DNA of 59,293 nt from Pseudomonas syringae (lineage in GTDB: Bacteria > Pseudomonadota > Gammaproteobacteria > Pseudomonadales > Pseudomonadaceae), in assembly GCF_001698815.1 (NCBI RefSeq), contig NZ_LGSI01000054.1:1-59293 (forward strand). The letters are read 5' to 3'. Below the pieces are notes generated by a model that did not search any database, was not told the origin of the DNA, and saw nothing but the letters and a program-made list of their open reading frames with translations. The position numbers were made by a program, and so were the translations under genes. Below, piece after piece: positions 17,022-25,699 of this stretch (positions are counted from its first letter, which is position 1; each line of letters starts with the position of its first letter).

Positions 17022-18332
17022 ATGCCCAAGCCGCCCATCGCCCGATCGCGACCGCTGACGATGCTTGTGATTTGCCTGTTCATGAGCTGTATGGCAATCG
17101 CCGATGAGCGATTCATCATCGGCGTCGATACTCACTTGATGAACAAAAGCAGTTCGTCGGCCAAGGCACTGCAACTGCTCGAAGAAGCCGGAGTCGATTC
17201 GGTACGCGATGATGCTTACTGGTCGACCGCCGAACCCCGACGCGGCATGTTGCGTATTGACCCGGCCTGGCAAGCCTATTTGAGCAAGGCCCAGGAGCAT
17301 CGATTGCGTCCCTTGCTGGTGTTGGGTTACGGCAATACCTATTACGGCAACTACGCCAAGCCTCGTACTCCACTGGTCAAGGAAGGTTTTGGCAACTACG
17401 TGTCATTCGTGACCCGTGAACTGGCCGACAGCGTGGACTTTTACGAAATCTGGAATGAGTGGGATAAAGAAAACCCCGTGGATCCGGGTTTCGCCAGGGA
17501 CTACAGCAACCTGGTGGAAGAAACCGCGCAGCGCATCCGTCAGCAGAAAAAACCGGTGACGATTCTTGCCGGCGCGGTGACCAGCCTGGGCATGGATCTG
17601 GGTTTCGCCGACCGACTGGTGGAGGCCGGCGTACTCAACCAAGCGGACGGTCTTTCGCTGCATCCTTATGTGCATTGCCGGCATGAGGAGCGACATACCC
17701 CGGAACGCTGGATCGCCTGGCTGCGCTGGGTGGACGCTGATCTCAGGGCCTTGGCTTCGCGGCCGGTGCCCTTGTATCTGACCGAGATGGGCTGGCCCAG
17801 CAACACCGGTAAATGCGGCTTGAGCGAACAGACCCAGGCCGCCTACCTGGCGCGCAGTTTCTTCCTCGCCCAGACGCTGCCGGATATCAAAGGGCTGTGG
17901 TGGTACGACTTGTTCAACGATGGCAATGACATCAATGATCCGGAGCAGAACTTCGGTCTGCTCAAACAGGATCTGTCGTTGAAGCCGTCATACCTGACCC
18001 TCAAGGCAATCAGCCCGATTCTGCATGATTACCGCTACGACGCCGAAAAAAGCCGCGAGCTGGATTCAACCTATCTGCTGCGCTTTGCCAAAGGCTCGGA
18101 GCAGGCGCTGGTGGCCTGGACAACCGGTGAACCGCGCTTGATTCGGGTCGAGGCAAGCAGCGTACAGCGCGGCAACGTCCTGCTGATTGACAGTGGCAAG
18201 CCGGGTAAAGGGTTGATCGATACCGGCATTGCCTGGGATTGCAACGACAGCCGCTGTTCGGCCCAGGTGCCCATCGACGAATTTCCGAAAATCATCAGTC
18301 TGGGCAGTAAGCCACCGCTGTTTGCCCAATGA
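17022..18332 (+). CDS. PslG-like periplasmic glycoside hydrolase
   Basis: A 436-residue secreted enzyme with a Sec-type signal peptide (about residues 1-27, cleavage after AIA). The fold and motifs match PslG of P. aeruginosa: acid/base E146 in YEIWNEW and nucleophile E255 in YLTEMGWPSNTGKCG, with a similar length (PslG about 442). PslG cuts its own matrix polysaccharide and is needed for normal chain processing. Here it sits inside the operon, so it probably trims or releases this polymer. The ATG at 17022 is preferred over TTG at 17010. Confidence 0.85.
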   Translation: MPKPPIARSRPLTMLVICLFMSCMAIADERFIIGVDTHLMNKSSSSAKALQLLEEAGVDSVRDDAYWSTAEPRRGMLRIDPAWQAYLSKAQEHRLRPLLVLGYGNTYYGNYAKPRTPLVKEGFGNYVSFVTRELADSVDFYEIWNEWDKENPVDPGFARDYSNLVEETAQRIRQQKKPVTILAGAVTSLGMDLGFADRLVEAGVLNQADGLSLHPYVHCRHEERHTPERWIAWLRWVDADLRALASRPVPLYLTEMGWPSNTGKCGLSEQTQAAYLARSFFLAQTLPDIKGLWWYDLFNDGNDINDPEQNFGLLKQDLSLKPSYLTLKAISPILHDYRYDAEKSRELDSTYLLRFAKGSEQALVAWTTGEPRLIRVEASSVQRGNVLLIDSGKPGKGLIDTGIAWDCNDSRCSAQVPIDEFPKIISLGSKPPLFAQ

Positions 18333-18456
18333 GTTATTAGTCCAATAACTACGGCGCACAGCGCCCAGGTATCGCGCAGTGCGAGCAGCCCATCGGTCAA
18401 GGCCTGCTTGCGCGAACCAGTCAATCGACCCAATTCTCTTTTCAGGTCGCGCCCCA

Positions 18457-19575
18457 ATGATTGTGATCAATGCCCGTTTTCTGACCCAGGAAATACGCGG
18501 AGTGCAGCGTTTCGCCGAGCAGACCTGCCTGGCCCTCAAACAGCTGCGAGACGATGTGGTTTTCGTCGCTCCCCACGACATCAAATTGCACGAAAGCGCG
18601 AAAGCGCTGAACGTACAATGCATCGGTCGCAACAGCGGCCACCTGTGGGAACAACTGGATTTGCCGCTGTACCTGTACCGCCATGGCAACCCGTTATTGG
18701 TCTCGCTGACCAGTACCGCGCCGATCTGGTACAGCAATCAGATAGCAACCCATCTGGACATCAATTACATACGCTACCCACAAAGTTATTCCCGAGCGTT
18801 TCGCACCGCTTACCGCACCCTCACCCCGGTGCTGCTGTCCCGGCTCAAGGCGCTGATGACCGTGAGCCAGTTTTCCAAGGGCGAGATTGCAAGCTTTTAT
18901 GGCTTCCCGGAAAACCGGATCTACGTCATCCCGGCGGCGGTCAGCGACGCGTTCGTACCGGCACATTCTGCTGTCGATCAACCTGAATACCTGCTGGCGG
19001 TTTCTTCGCCCAGCGCCCACAAAAACTTCAACCGCATGATCCAGGCGTTCCTGAGCCTGCGCGGTCAGGAGAACATTCAACTGCATATCGTCGGTGGCGG
19101 TAACGATGTTTTCGCTGACCCCAACCTGCAACGTCTGGCCAGCCGCGATCCGCGTATCCGCTTTCTGGGACGACTCAACGACGCTGAACTGATTGCGCAG
19201 TATCAGGGCGCAACAGCTTTCGTCTTCCCCTCGCTGTATGAAGGGTTCGGCATTCCGCCCCTTGAGGCCCAGGCCTGCGGTTGCCCGGTATTGGCCGCCA
19301 ACGCCGCGTCGATTCCGGAAGTGCTGCAAGCCAGCGCGTTGTACTTCGACCCGCTGGACGTCAGCCACATGGCCGCGGCCATGGAGCGCATTCTGACCGA
19401 CCTGCCCCTGCGGCAATCCTTGCGGCGTCGTGGTTTGACCAACGTCCGGCGCTTTTCCTGGGAGGAATCAGCACGCCGGGTATCGCAACGCATCGACGCG
19501 CTGATCAACGCGCAATCCACTTCCGCGCCGACATCTCGAGGGGCGGTCACAGACTCTTCTTCAGGCAAGTCTTGA
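18457..19575 (+). CDS. glycosyltransferase family 4 (mannosyltransferase-like)
   Basis: This 372-residue GT-B enzyme has the GT4 donor-site signature in SLYEGFGIPPLEAQACGCPV near residue 265 (E-x7-E) and the VSQFSKGEIASFYG motif near residue 140, typical of mannosyl and related transferases. The start MIVINARFLTQEIRGVQRFA is the usual opening of this subgroup. It follows a 124-base gap after the hydrolase gene that holds only a small hairpin (18333-18349). The C-terminus is a short disordered Ser/Thr-rich tail. Sugar and linkage are unknown. Confidence 0.85.
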   Translation: MIVINARFLTQEIRGVQRFAEQTCLALKQLRDDVVFVAPHDIKLHESAKALNVQCIGRNSGHLWEQLDLPLYLYRHGNPLLVSLTSTAPIWYSNQIATHLDINYIRYPQSYSRAFRTAYRTLTPVLLSRLKALMTVSQFSKGEIASFYGFPENRIYVIPAAVSDAFVPAHSAVDQPEYLLAVSSPSAHKNFNRMIQAFLSLRGQENIQLHIVGGGNDVFADPNLQRLASRDPRIRFLGRLNDAELIAQYQGATAFVFPSLYEGFGIPPLEAQACGCPVLAANAASIPEVLQASALYFDPLDVSHMAAAMERILTDLPLRQSLRRRGLTNVRRFSWEESARRVSQRIDALINAQSTSAPTSRGAVTDSSSGKS

Positions 19576-19713
19576 GGCGCCGAGGGAAACGGTCAGTGCT
19601 TTCACTGCATGGATAACGCCTGGCTCACCAGGGCAAACAACTCAACAACGACACGCCGAGACGCAGCCTGCCCGCGTCTGAAGTGGAGCATGTGCCAATA
19701 GAAGGGAAACCCA

Positions 19714-20931
19714 ATGAGAATAGCTATAGTCCACGACTGGCTGGTGACTTACGCCGGTGCCGAGCGCGTACTGGCGTCGCTGCTGAACGTCTGGCCCGAG
19801 GCCGATCTGTTTTCCGTGATTGACTTTCTCAGCGACCAGGATCGCGCCCATCTTGGCGGCAAGGTCGCCAAAACCACTTTTATCCAACGCCTGCCCAAAG
19901 CCAGGACGCACTATCAACGCTACCTGCCCCTGATGCCGCTGGCTATCGAACAGCTGGACCTGTCGGGCTACGACTTGATCATCAGCAGCAGCCACGCCGT
20001 GGCAAAAGGCGTGCTCAGCGGCCCTGATCAATTGCACATCAGCTACGTGCATTCGCCCATTCGCTATGCCTGGGACCTGCAACATCAATATCTGCTGGAG
20101 TCCGGAATGAGCACCGGCTTCAAGAGCAAACTGGCACGCATGGTCCTGCACTACATCCGCATGTGGGACCAACGCACGTCAGCTGGCGTGGACGACTTCA
20201 TTGCCAATTCGTACTTCATCGGCGGGCGGATTTCCAAGGCCTATCGTCGCGACTCAACGGTGATTTACCCACCGGTGGATACCGTCAATTTCACGCCCCA
20301 GGACATTAAGCAGGACTATTATTTCACCGCGTCGCGCATGGTCCCCTACAAACGCATGCCGATGATCATCGAGGCGTTCGCGGCCATGCCGGACAAGCGC
20401 CTGATCGTGATCGGCGACGGCCCGGAAATGGCCAGAGCCAAAGCCATTAACGCACCCAACGTCACGCTGCTCGGGTATCAGCCATTCGCGGTATTACTGG
20501 AGCACATGCGCAACGCCAAGGCCTTTGTCTTCGCTGCCGAAGAAGACTTTGGCATCAGCCCCGTGGAGGCCCAGGCCTGTGGCACGCCAGTGATCGCGTT
20601 CGCCAAGGGTGGCGCTCTGGAAACCGTCTGCGGTCTGGATCATCCGCAACCGACCGGCGTGTTTTTTCATCAGCAAACCATGGCTGCCGTGGTTGCCGCC
20701 GTGGGCGAGTTCGAAGCCGCGCAGTCGCGGATCACCGTCCAGGCCTGCCGGGAGAACGCCGAACGTTTTTCCTGCGAGCGTTTCGAGGAAGAGATCAAAT
20801 ATTTCGTCGAAAGCCGCCTGGCCGCCGCACGTCTGGCACGTCAACCGGCGCAATACCGCATGCCGCAAGCCACCCCGATCCTGGTCAACAGCGACCTGAG
20901 TGCACGTGTCGTCCCGATCAAATCTGTCTGA
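19714..20931 (+). CDS. glycosyltransferase family 4 (WbaZ-like)
   Basis: This 405-residue GT-B enzyme starts with MRIAIVHDWLVTYAGAERVL and contains the conserved block QLHISYVHSPIRYAWDLQHQYL in two overlapping motifs (around residues 108-130), characteristic of the WbaZ-like mannosyltransferase group common in Pseudomonas and enteric polysaccharide loci. The donor motif is EDFGISPVEAQACGTPVIAF near residue 270. AAGGGAAA gives a good ribosome site. A 138-base gap without features separates it from the previous transferase. A mannosyl or related transfer is likely but unproven. Confidence 0.85.
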   Translation: MRIAIVHDWLVTYAGAERVLASLLNVWPEADLFSVIDFLSDQDRAHLGGKVAKTTFIQRLPKARTHYQRYLPLMPLAIEQLDLSGYDLIISSSHAVAKGVLSGPDQLHISYVHSPIRYAWDLQHQYLLESGMSTGFKSKLARMVLHYIRMWDQRTSAGVDDFIANSYFIGGRISKAYRRDSTVIYPPVDTVNFTPQDIKQDYYFTASRMVPYKRMPMIIEAFAAMPDKRLIVIGDGPEMARAKAINAPNVTLLGYQPFAVLLEHMRNAKAFVFAAEEDFGISPVEAQACGTPVIAFAKGGALETVCGLDHPQPTGVFFHQQTMAAVVAAVGEFEAAQSRITVQACRENAERFSCERFEEEIKYFVESRLAAARLARQPAQYRMPQATPILVNSDLSARVVPIKSV

Positions 20932-20944
20932 GCGAGCAACGTCT

Positions 20945-22357
20945 ATGCGTACGCAAGTTCGCGGCATTCTTCATGCGCATCAATCCCTGTTGTCGGTTGC
21001 CCATCGCCTGCTGGATCTGACAGTGATCGTGCTTGGCGGTTACTGGCAAAGCCAGCAGGATCCGTCGGTATCCAGCGCCGAAGCCTGGCTGCAGATCCTG
21101 CTGGCGGTGCTGGTCTTCCACTGGCTCAGCGAATTTCACCAGATGTACGGCTCGTGGCGCGGCGAACGCATCCTTCGTGAGCTGACCAAGGTGTTCAATT
21201 ATTGGGGGCTGACCTTCGTCATCCTGCTGTCCGTGGATTACCTGCTGCTCAACCATGCGCAACTGCCGGATGACAGTCAGATGACCTGGTTCGCCTCGGT
21301 CCTGGCGGTGCTCTGCGGCTATCGGCTGTTGATTCGCAGCGTCCTGCATGGTTTGCGGCGGCGCGGTTTCAACACCCGTCGGGTGGCCATCGTCGGCACC
21401 GGCCACGTCGGCGAGCGCCTGGCGGAATCGATTTCCGGCGCGCCCTGGATGGGCCTGCAATTGCTGGGTTTCTACGATGTGCAGCCACAGCAGTTGGATG
21501 CCAACGGTATCGAGCCTCAGGTTCCGGTGCTGGGGGATCTGAACCAACTGATCGAAGATGCGCGCCAGGGCCGTATCGACAAGGTTTACATCACCCTCGG
21601 GATCGACGGCCAACCGCATTTGCATGATCTGGTCAAAGGCCTGAGCGATACCACGGCGTCGGTGTATGTGATTCCTGACGTGTTCATGTTCGAACTGCTG
21701 CACGCCCGCAGCGAGAGCATCAATGGCCTGGCCAGCATCAGCATTTTCGACTCGCCCATGGACGGCGCGTGGAGTCTGGTCAAACGCATCGAGGACATTC
21801 TGCTGTCCAGCGTAATCCTGCTGATGATTGCCCTGCCGCTGCTGCTGATTGCCATTTCGATCAAGCTCACCTCCCCCGGCCCGGTGCTGTTTCGCCAGCG
21901 TCGCTACGGCCTGGATGGCAAGCCGATCATGGTCTGGAAATTTCGCAGCATGAGCGTGCAGGAAAACGGCGAAGTGGTACGCCAGGCCACGCGCAACGAC
22001 TCACGCATCACGCCGCTGGGCGCGTTTCTGCGGCGCACATCGCTGGATGAGCTGCCCCAGTTCTTCAATGTGCTGCGCGGCGACATGTCCATCGTCGGTC
22101 CGCGCCCGCATGCGGTGGCGCATAACGAGCAATACCGCAAGCAGGTCAACGGTTACATGCTGCGCCACAAGGTCAAGCCAGGCATTACCGGCTGGGCGCA
22201 GATCAATGGCTGGCGCGGCGAAACCGACACCCTGGACAAGATGCAGAAGCGCGTCGAATTCGATCTGGAATACATCGAGCACTGGTCACTGTGGCTCGAT
22301 CTGAAAATCATTCTGTTGACCCTGTTCAAAGGCTTTCTGAACAAGAACGCCTTCTGA
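20945..22357 (+). CDS. undecaprenyl-phosphate glucose phosphotransferase (PslA/WcaJ-like)
   Basis: A 470-residue polyprenyl-phosphate hexose-1-phosphate transferase that starts the repeat unit by moving sugar-1-phosphate onto undecaprenyl phosphate. It has about four N-terminal membrane helices, a CoA-binding-like Rossmann domain (VAIVGTGHVGERL near 140), a fifth hydrophobic segment near 290-310 and the catalytic C-terminal domain with GPVLFRQRRYGLDGKP, WKFRSM and DELPQFFNVLRGDMSIVGPRP split over residues 320-400. The length is close to PslA (478) and WcaJ (464). The ATG at 20945 replaces an upstream frame at 20900 that overlaps the previous gene. Confidence 0.9.
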   Translation: MRTQVRGILHAHQSLLSVAHRLLDLTVIVLGGYWQSQQDPSVSSAEAWLQILLAVLVFHWLSEFHQMYGSWRGERILRELTKVFNYWGLTFVILLSVDYLLLNHAQLPDDSQMTWFASVLAVLCGYRLLIRSVLHGLRRRGFNTRRVAIVGTGHVGERLAESISGAPWMGLQLLGFYDVQPQQLDANGIEPQVPVLGDLNQLIEDARQGRIDKVYITLGIDGQPHLHDLVKGLSDTTASVYVIPDVFMFELLHARSESINGLASISIFDSPMDGAWSLVKRIEDILLSSVILLMIALPLLLIAISIKLTSPGPVLFRQRRYGLDGKPIMVWKFRSMSVQENGEVVRQATRNDSRITPLGAFLRRTSLDELPQFFNVLRGDMSIVGPRPHAVAHNEQYRKQVNGYMLRHKVKPGITGWAQINGWRGETDTLDKMQKRVEFDLEYIEHWSLWLDLKIILLTLFKGFLNKNAF

Positions 22358-22512
22358 ACCCAATCATTCCCACAAGAACAATGCTCGGGGCTACAAGCTC
22401 CGCGGGAGGTGCGCACATCCGCAAAATCACACATGAAGTCAATGTCGGTGTTGGTAAGGGAAGCAATGAAATCACTGTGGTGCCAAGCGCACCTTTAGGA
22501 AGGAAGAATTAT

Positions 22513-23601
22513 ATGAAGCTAACCCTAGCTGTTGTGCTGCTCTCCAGTCTGATTTTGCAAGGCTGCGCTTTCGCACCCGGGCAGCACATGACTCCAAGTG
22601 ACGTTGAAAAGAAAGACCCGGACGGTCCGGATGTCCATCTGGTCAACATAACTCCGCTAACGCTGAAACAGCAGCGACAGCAAGCAACGGCCGCCACCAA
22701 GGCATTGCCAACCGAACTGCTGAACTACAAGACTCCCGAGTACATCGTGGGCCCAGGTGACACACTGTTGGTGATCGTCTTCGAACACCCAGAGTTGACC
22801 GCACCCGGTTCCCAGGACCAACTCGATGCCAACAGCCGGGAAGTATTGAGCGACGGCACGCTCTATTTCCCGTATGTCGGCAGAATCCAGGCAGGTGGCA
22901 AAACAGTCGGGCAGATCCGCGAACAACTGCGCATGGGCCTGTCGCCGCAGTACACCGAGGTCAAGGTCGACGTCAAAGTCCTGCGCTACAACAGCCAACG
23001 CGTATTGCTCTCCGGCTCCTTCAAATCCCCCGGCCCGCAATCGATCACCAATATCCCGTTAAGTCTGGTCCAGGCAATCAGTACTGCTGGTCTTGACCTG
23101 ACCGATGCCAACCTCGCAGGTCTGACCCTGCGCCGCGATGGCAAGGACTACGTGATCGACGTCGATGCACTTAACCGCAAAGACTCGCAGCTGAGCAAAA
23201 TCTTTCTCAAGAACGGCGATTACCTGCACCTGAACAGCAACTCGAAGAACAAGATCTACGTCATGGGCGAAGTCCAGCGACCGCAGGTCATTTCCTTCGG
23301 CACCACCAGCGTGACACTGCTTGAAGCCCTGGGTAATGCCGGCGGCCTGAGCCCGGACAGCGCTGACGGTGATGCGGTGTATGTGATTCGCGGAGCCGAC
23401 AATCAGGCGAACGTCGGTGCCACTGTCTACCACCTCAATGCCGAAAAACCGACCGCCTACATTCTGGCCAAAGACTTCGAACTGGCCGCTCAGGATGTGG
23501 TGTTCGTAGGCCCGGCCAACATCACTCGCTGGAGCCGCTTCGTCAGTCAACTGCTGGGCTCGGCCAACGTCATTCAGACCGGCGCTGCGTTCCGCAACTG
23601 A
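22513..23601 (+). CDS. wza: Wza-like polysaccharide export lipoprotein
   Basis: This 362-residue outer-membrane export protein has a lipoprotein signal (lipobox LILQGC, Cys near residue 18), a Poly_export domain (YIVGPGDTLLVIVFEHPELT near residue 75) and SLBB-type repeats further on (VLLSGSFKSPGPQSI and IYVMGEVQRPQVI). It should form the outer-membrane channel that docks with the Wzc protein encoded at 11023. The ATG at 22513 has AGGAAG seven bases upstream; the longer frame from 22291 is rejected. It is the last gene before a strong terminator. A 155-base gap precedes it with a weak hairpin at 22386-22402. Confidence 0.92.
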   Translation: MKLTLAVVLLSSLILQGCAFAPGQHMTPSDVEKKDPDGPDVHLVNITPLTLKQQRQQATAATKALPTELLNYKTPEYIVGPGDTLLVIVFEHPELTAPGSQDQLDANSREVLSDGTLYFPYVGRIQAGGKTVGQIREQLRMGLSPQYTEVKVDVKVLRYNSQRVLLSGSFKSPGPQSITNIPLSLVQAISTAGLDLTDANLAGLTLRRDGKDYVIDVDALNRKDSQLSKIFLKNGDYLHLNSNSKNKIYVMGEVQRPQVISFGTTSVTLLEALGNAGGLSPDSADGDAVYVIRGADNQANVGATVYHLNAEKPTAYILAKDFELAAQDVVFVGPANITRWSRFVSQLLGSANVIQTGAAFRN

Positions 23602-23634
23602 TTCCTCGGCACTTACACAACAGAGCTACAGAAC

Positions 23635-23668
23635 ATCCCCGCATATGCCGACTGCGGGGATTTTTTTT
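23635..23668 (+). terminator. strong intrinsic terminator of the polysaccharide operon
   Basis: A 9-bp perfect stem (ATCCCCGCA/TGCGGGGAT) with a 9-base loop runs into eight T residues. It lies 33 bases after the wza-like stop and is the only strong rightward terminator seen after the leader, which supports a single long transcript from the leader to here. Confidence 0.93.
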
Positions 23669-23873
23669 GCCTGCGATCTGGCGGGCAAGCAAGGCCGCCA
23701 AGTGTTGCCCAGGCAACAGTCATTCAACAGTTAATCATCCATGCAGCACTGCGCGTATTCACCAGAGATTTGAGAATTCGATATTAAGTCTTTAAATTCA
23801 GTCAGTTAGGTTTATTCAGAGAGCTGGCATGCATGCTGCTTTATCACACAGACGCTTTAGTAAGGAATACCGC

Positions 23874-24455
23874 ATGTTAGTCGTTTCACTCTCCGGCAGC
23901 CCCGCTCTCAAATCCCGTTCCGGCGTTGTACTTGAACACGCACGTCGCTGGCTACAGAACCATGGCGTGGATGTCACCACGTTGCGCATCCGTGATTTCA
24001 ACGCAGAAGATTTGCTGTTCGGGCATTTCGACAGCCCGCAAGTGATCGACTTTATCGAAGCGGTTAAAAAGGCCGATGGCCTGCTGATCGGCACACCGGT
24101 CTACAAGGCGTCGTTCTCCGGGGCGCTGAAAACCCTGCTGGATCTGCTGCCGGAGCGCTCGTTGCACGGCAAGGTCGTGCTGCCATTGGCAACCGGCGGC
24201 AGCATCGCCCACATGCTTGCCGTGGACTACGCACTCAAACCGGTGCTGTCCGCACTCAAATGCCAGGAAGTTCTGCATGGGATTTTCGCCATCGACACGC
24301 AGATCAGCTACGCCGACAACGAACAGGGCGGCGAGCTGGACGAGATACTGACCGAACGGTTGCATGAAGGCCTGGAGCATTTCTATCTCGGCCTGCAACA
24401 TCGCCTGCAAGCGCGACAGAAGCAGGCTGGCGGACATCTGCGCCTGGCGTTGTAA
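23874..24455 (+). CDS. ssuE: NADPH-dependent FMN reductase SsuE
   Basis: A 193-residue flavodoxin-fold reductase that supplies reduced FMN to a sulfonate monooxygenase. It matches Pseudomonas SsuE as I recall it, with VVSLSGSPALKSRS, the flavin-binding GTPVYKASFSGALKTLLD and LPLATGGSIAHMLAVDYAL. AAGGA lies before the ATG at 23874. It is normally the first gene of ssuEADCBF, but here no ssuADCB genes follow; the next gene is convergent. Either the rest of the pathway is elsewhere or this is a paralogue working with another two-component monooxygenase. Confidence 0.88.
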   Translation: MLVVSLSGSPALKSRSGVVLEHARRWLQNHGVDVTTLRIRDFNAEDLLFGHFDSPQVIDFIEAVKKADGLLIGTPVYKASFSGALKTLLDLLPERSLHGKVVLPLATGGSIAHMLAVDYALKPVLSALKCQEVLHGIFAIDTQISYADNEQGGELDEILTERLHEGLEHFYLGLQHRLQARQKQAGGHLRLAL

Positions 24456-24463
24456 ACGTCGAC

Positions 24464-25069
24464 TCAGCCTTCCAATAGCGGATACAACGACACCACCAGC
24501 AAGGTTGCCATCACGCCATTGAAAACCCGCAGCCAGAACGGATCACGCAGGGCGTTGCGCAACAGGCTGCCGCATCCGGCCCAGACGCAGACACTCGGCG
24601 CGTTGATCAAGGCGAAAATGGCAGAAATCACCACGACGTTGGTGAAGTAACCCTGCAATGGTGTGTAAGTGCTGATCGCGCCCACCGCCATGACCCAGGC
24701 TTTGGGGTTGACCCACTGAAACGCCGCCGCTTGCAGAAAGGTTTGCGGTTTGCCCTCATGGCCATCTGCATCCGAAGCCGGGCCGGAGGTCGCGATTTTC
24801 CAGGCCAGGTACAGCAGATAAGCGGCGCCGGCATAACGCAATACGGTGTACAGCAACGGGTAGGTCTTGAACGCTGCGCCCAAACCCAGGCCGACTGCGA
24901 GCACCAGGCTGAAAAAGCCGGAGCTGATACCGAGGATATGCGGGATCGAACGGTTGAAGCCGAAGTTCACACCAGAAGCCAACAACATCATGTTGTTCGG
25001 ACCGGGTGTAACCGAGGTGACAAACGCAAACAGTGCGAAGGCCAGCAGTAAATCGAAAGAGAGCGTCAT
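24464..25069 (-). CDS. LysE-family amino-acid exporter
   Basis: This 201-residue inner-membrane protein has about six hydrophobic segments and the LysE/RhtB signature TPGPNNMMLLASGVNFG near residue 22. The QWVNPKAWVMAVGAI stretch near residue 118 is typical of the branch that includes the cysteine/O-acetylserine exporter EamB, so a small neutral amino acid is likely, but specificity cannot be read from sequence. It is convergent with ssuE, with only eight bases between the stop codons. Confidence 0.85.
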   Translation of the reverse strand: MTLSFDLLLAFALFAFVTSVTPGPNNMMLLASGVNFGFNRSIPHILGISSGFFSLVLAVGLGLGAAFKTYPLLYTVLRYAGAAYLLYLAWKIATSGPASDADGHEGKPQTFLQAAAFQWVNPKAWVMAVGAISTYTPLQGYFTNVVVISAIFALINAPSVCVWAGCGSLLRNALRDPFWLRVFNGVMATLLVVSLYPLLEG

Positions 25070-25203
25070 GAACCGATCCGTGGAGTTAAGGGCAGGCCAG
25101 CAACCCTAGCGGAGCGTCAGCTCAAAACACACGAACAGTTGGGTAAAAGTTGGAGCAGTACAGTCTGTGATTTACTGCGACTGCTCGCGACTGTTATAGA
25201 GAC

Positions 25204-25479
25204 TCAACCTTGACGATCCTGGCTGACTTCCGCGCGTTCGACGCTGATCTCACCGTGATTGTCGAAAGCACGCACCGCTTGCAGCGTAGGTTCGGACATC
25301 AACTGGGCTTTTCTGGCTTGATACTCGTCGAACGACAAACCGCGACGGTTCAGGTCTTCAAGGGCCAACTGATGGGTTTCTTCCGCGGTGTAAGGGCGCA
25401 GTTCGACAGCGTGGTGGGTCGAGCAACCCGAAACAACAGCGACGGAAAGTAACAGGGCAACGGCGAGAATACGGTTCAT
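25204..25479 (-). CDS. small hypothetical lipoprotein
   Basis: A 91-residue protein with a lipoprotein signal (MNRILAVALLL and lipobox VVSGC|S). The ATG at 25479 has a GGAGA site upstream and replaces a start four codons earlier. The mature part is charged and probably helical, with a short-linker pattern (LEDLNRRGLSFDEYQARKAQLM) reminiscent of SHOCT-like motifs. It lies downstream of the gluconate permease gene, separated by a REP pair. Function unknown. Confidence 0.65.
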   Translation of the reverse strand: MNRILAVALLLSVAVVSGCSTHHAVELRPYTAEETHQLALEDLNRRGLSFDEYQARKAQLMSEPTLQAVRAFDNHGEISVERAEVSQDRQG

Positions 25480-25592
25480 GGGAGTCTCCAATATGACTCG
25501 TTCGGGAATGAACCAAGGCTACGCCCGCCACCGTTCTTGCAGAAATCACTGCTCTTGATAGTCGTTATTGTCGGGGGGAGGAATTAGCTTCT

Positions 25593-25680
25593 GTAGGAGC
25601 GAGGCTTGCCCGCGAAGGCGATCATCCAATCACTTCTGTGCTACCCGTAAAAATGCTATCGCGGGCAAGCCTCGCTCCAA
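25593..25680. repeat. REP inverted pair
   Basis: GGAGCGAGGCTTGCCCGCGA at the left is answered by its inverse TCGCGGGCAAGCCTCGCTCC at the right, about 35 bases apart. This is the common Pseudomonas REP palindrome arranged as an inverted doublet. It lies between the permease and lipoprotein genes, where it may limit transcription read-through or stabilise mRNA. Confidence 0.9.
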
Positions 25681-25699
25681 CGGCCCCTGGGTTGCAACT

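Noticed and set aside
18333..18349. Hairpin GTTATT/AATAAC as a terminator after the hydrolase gene
   Set aside because: Six AT-rich base pairs and no T-run; too weak to end the operon, whose further genes continue in the same direction.
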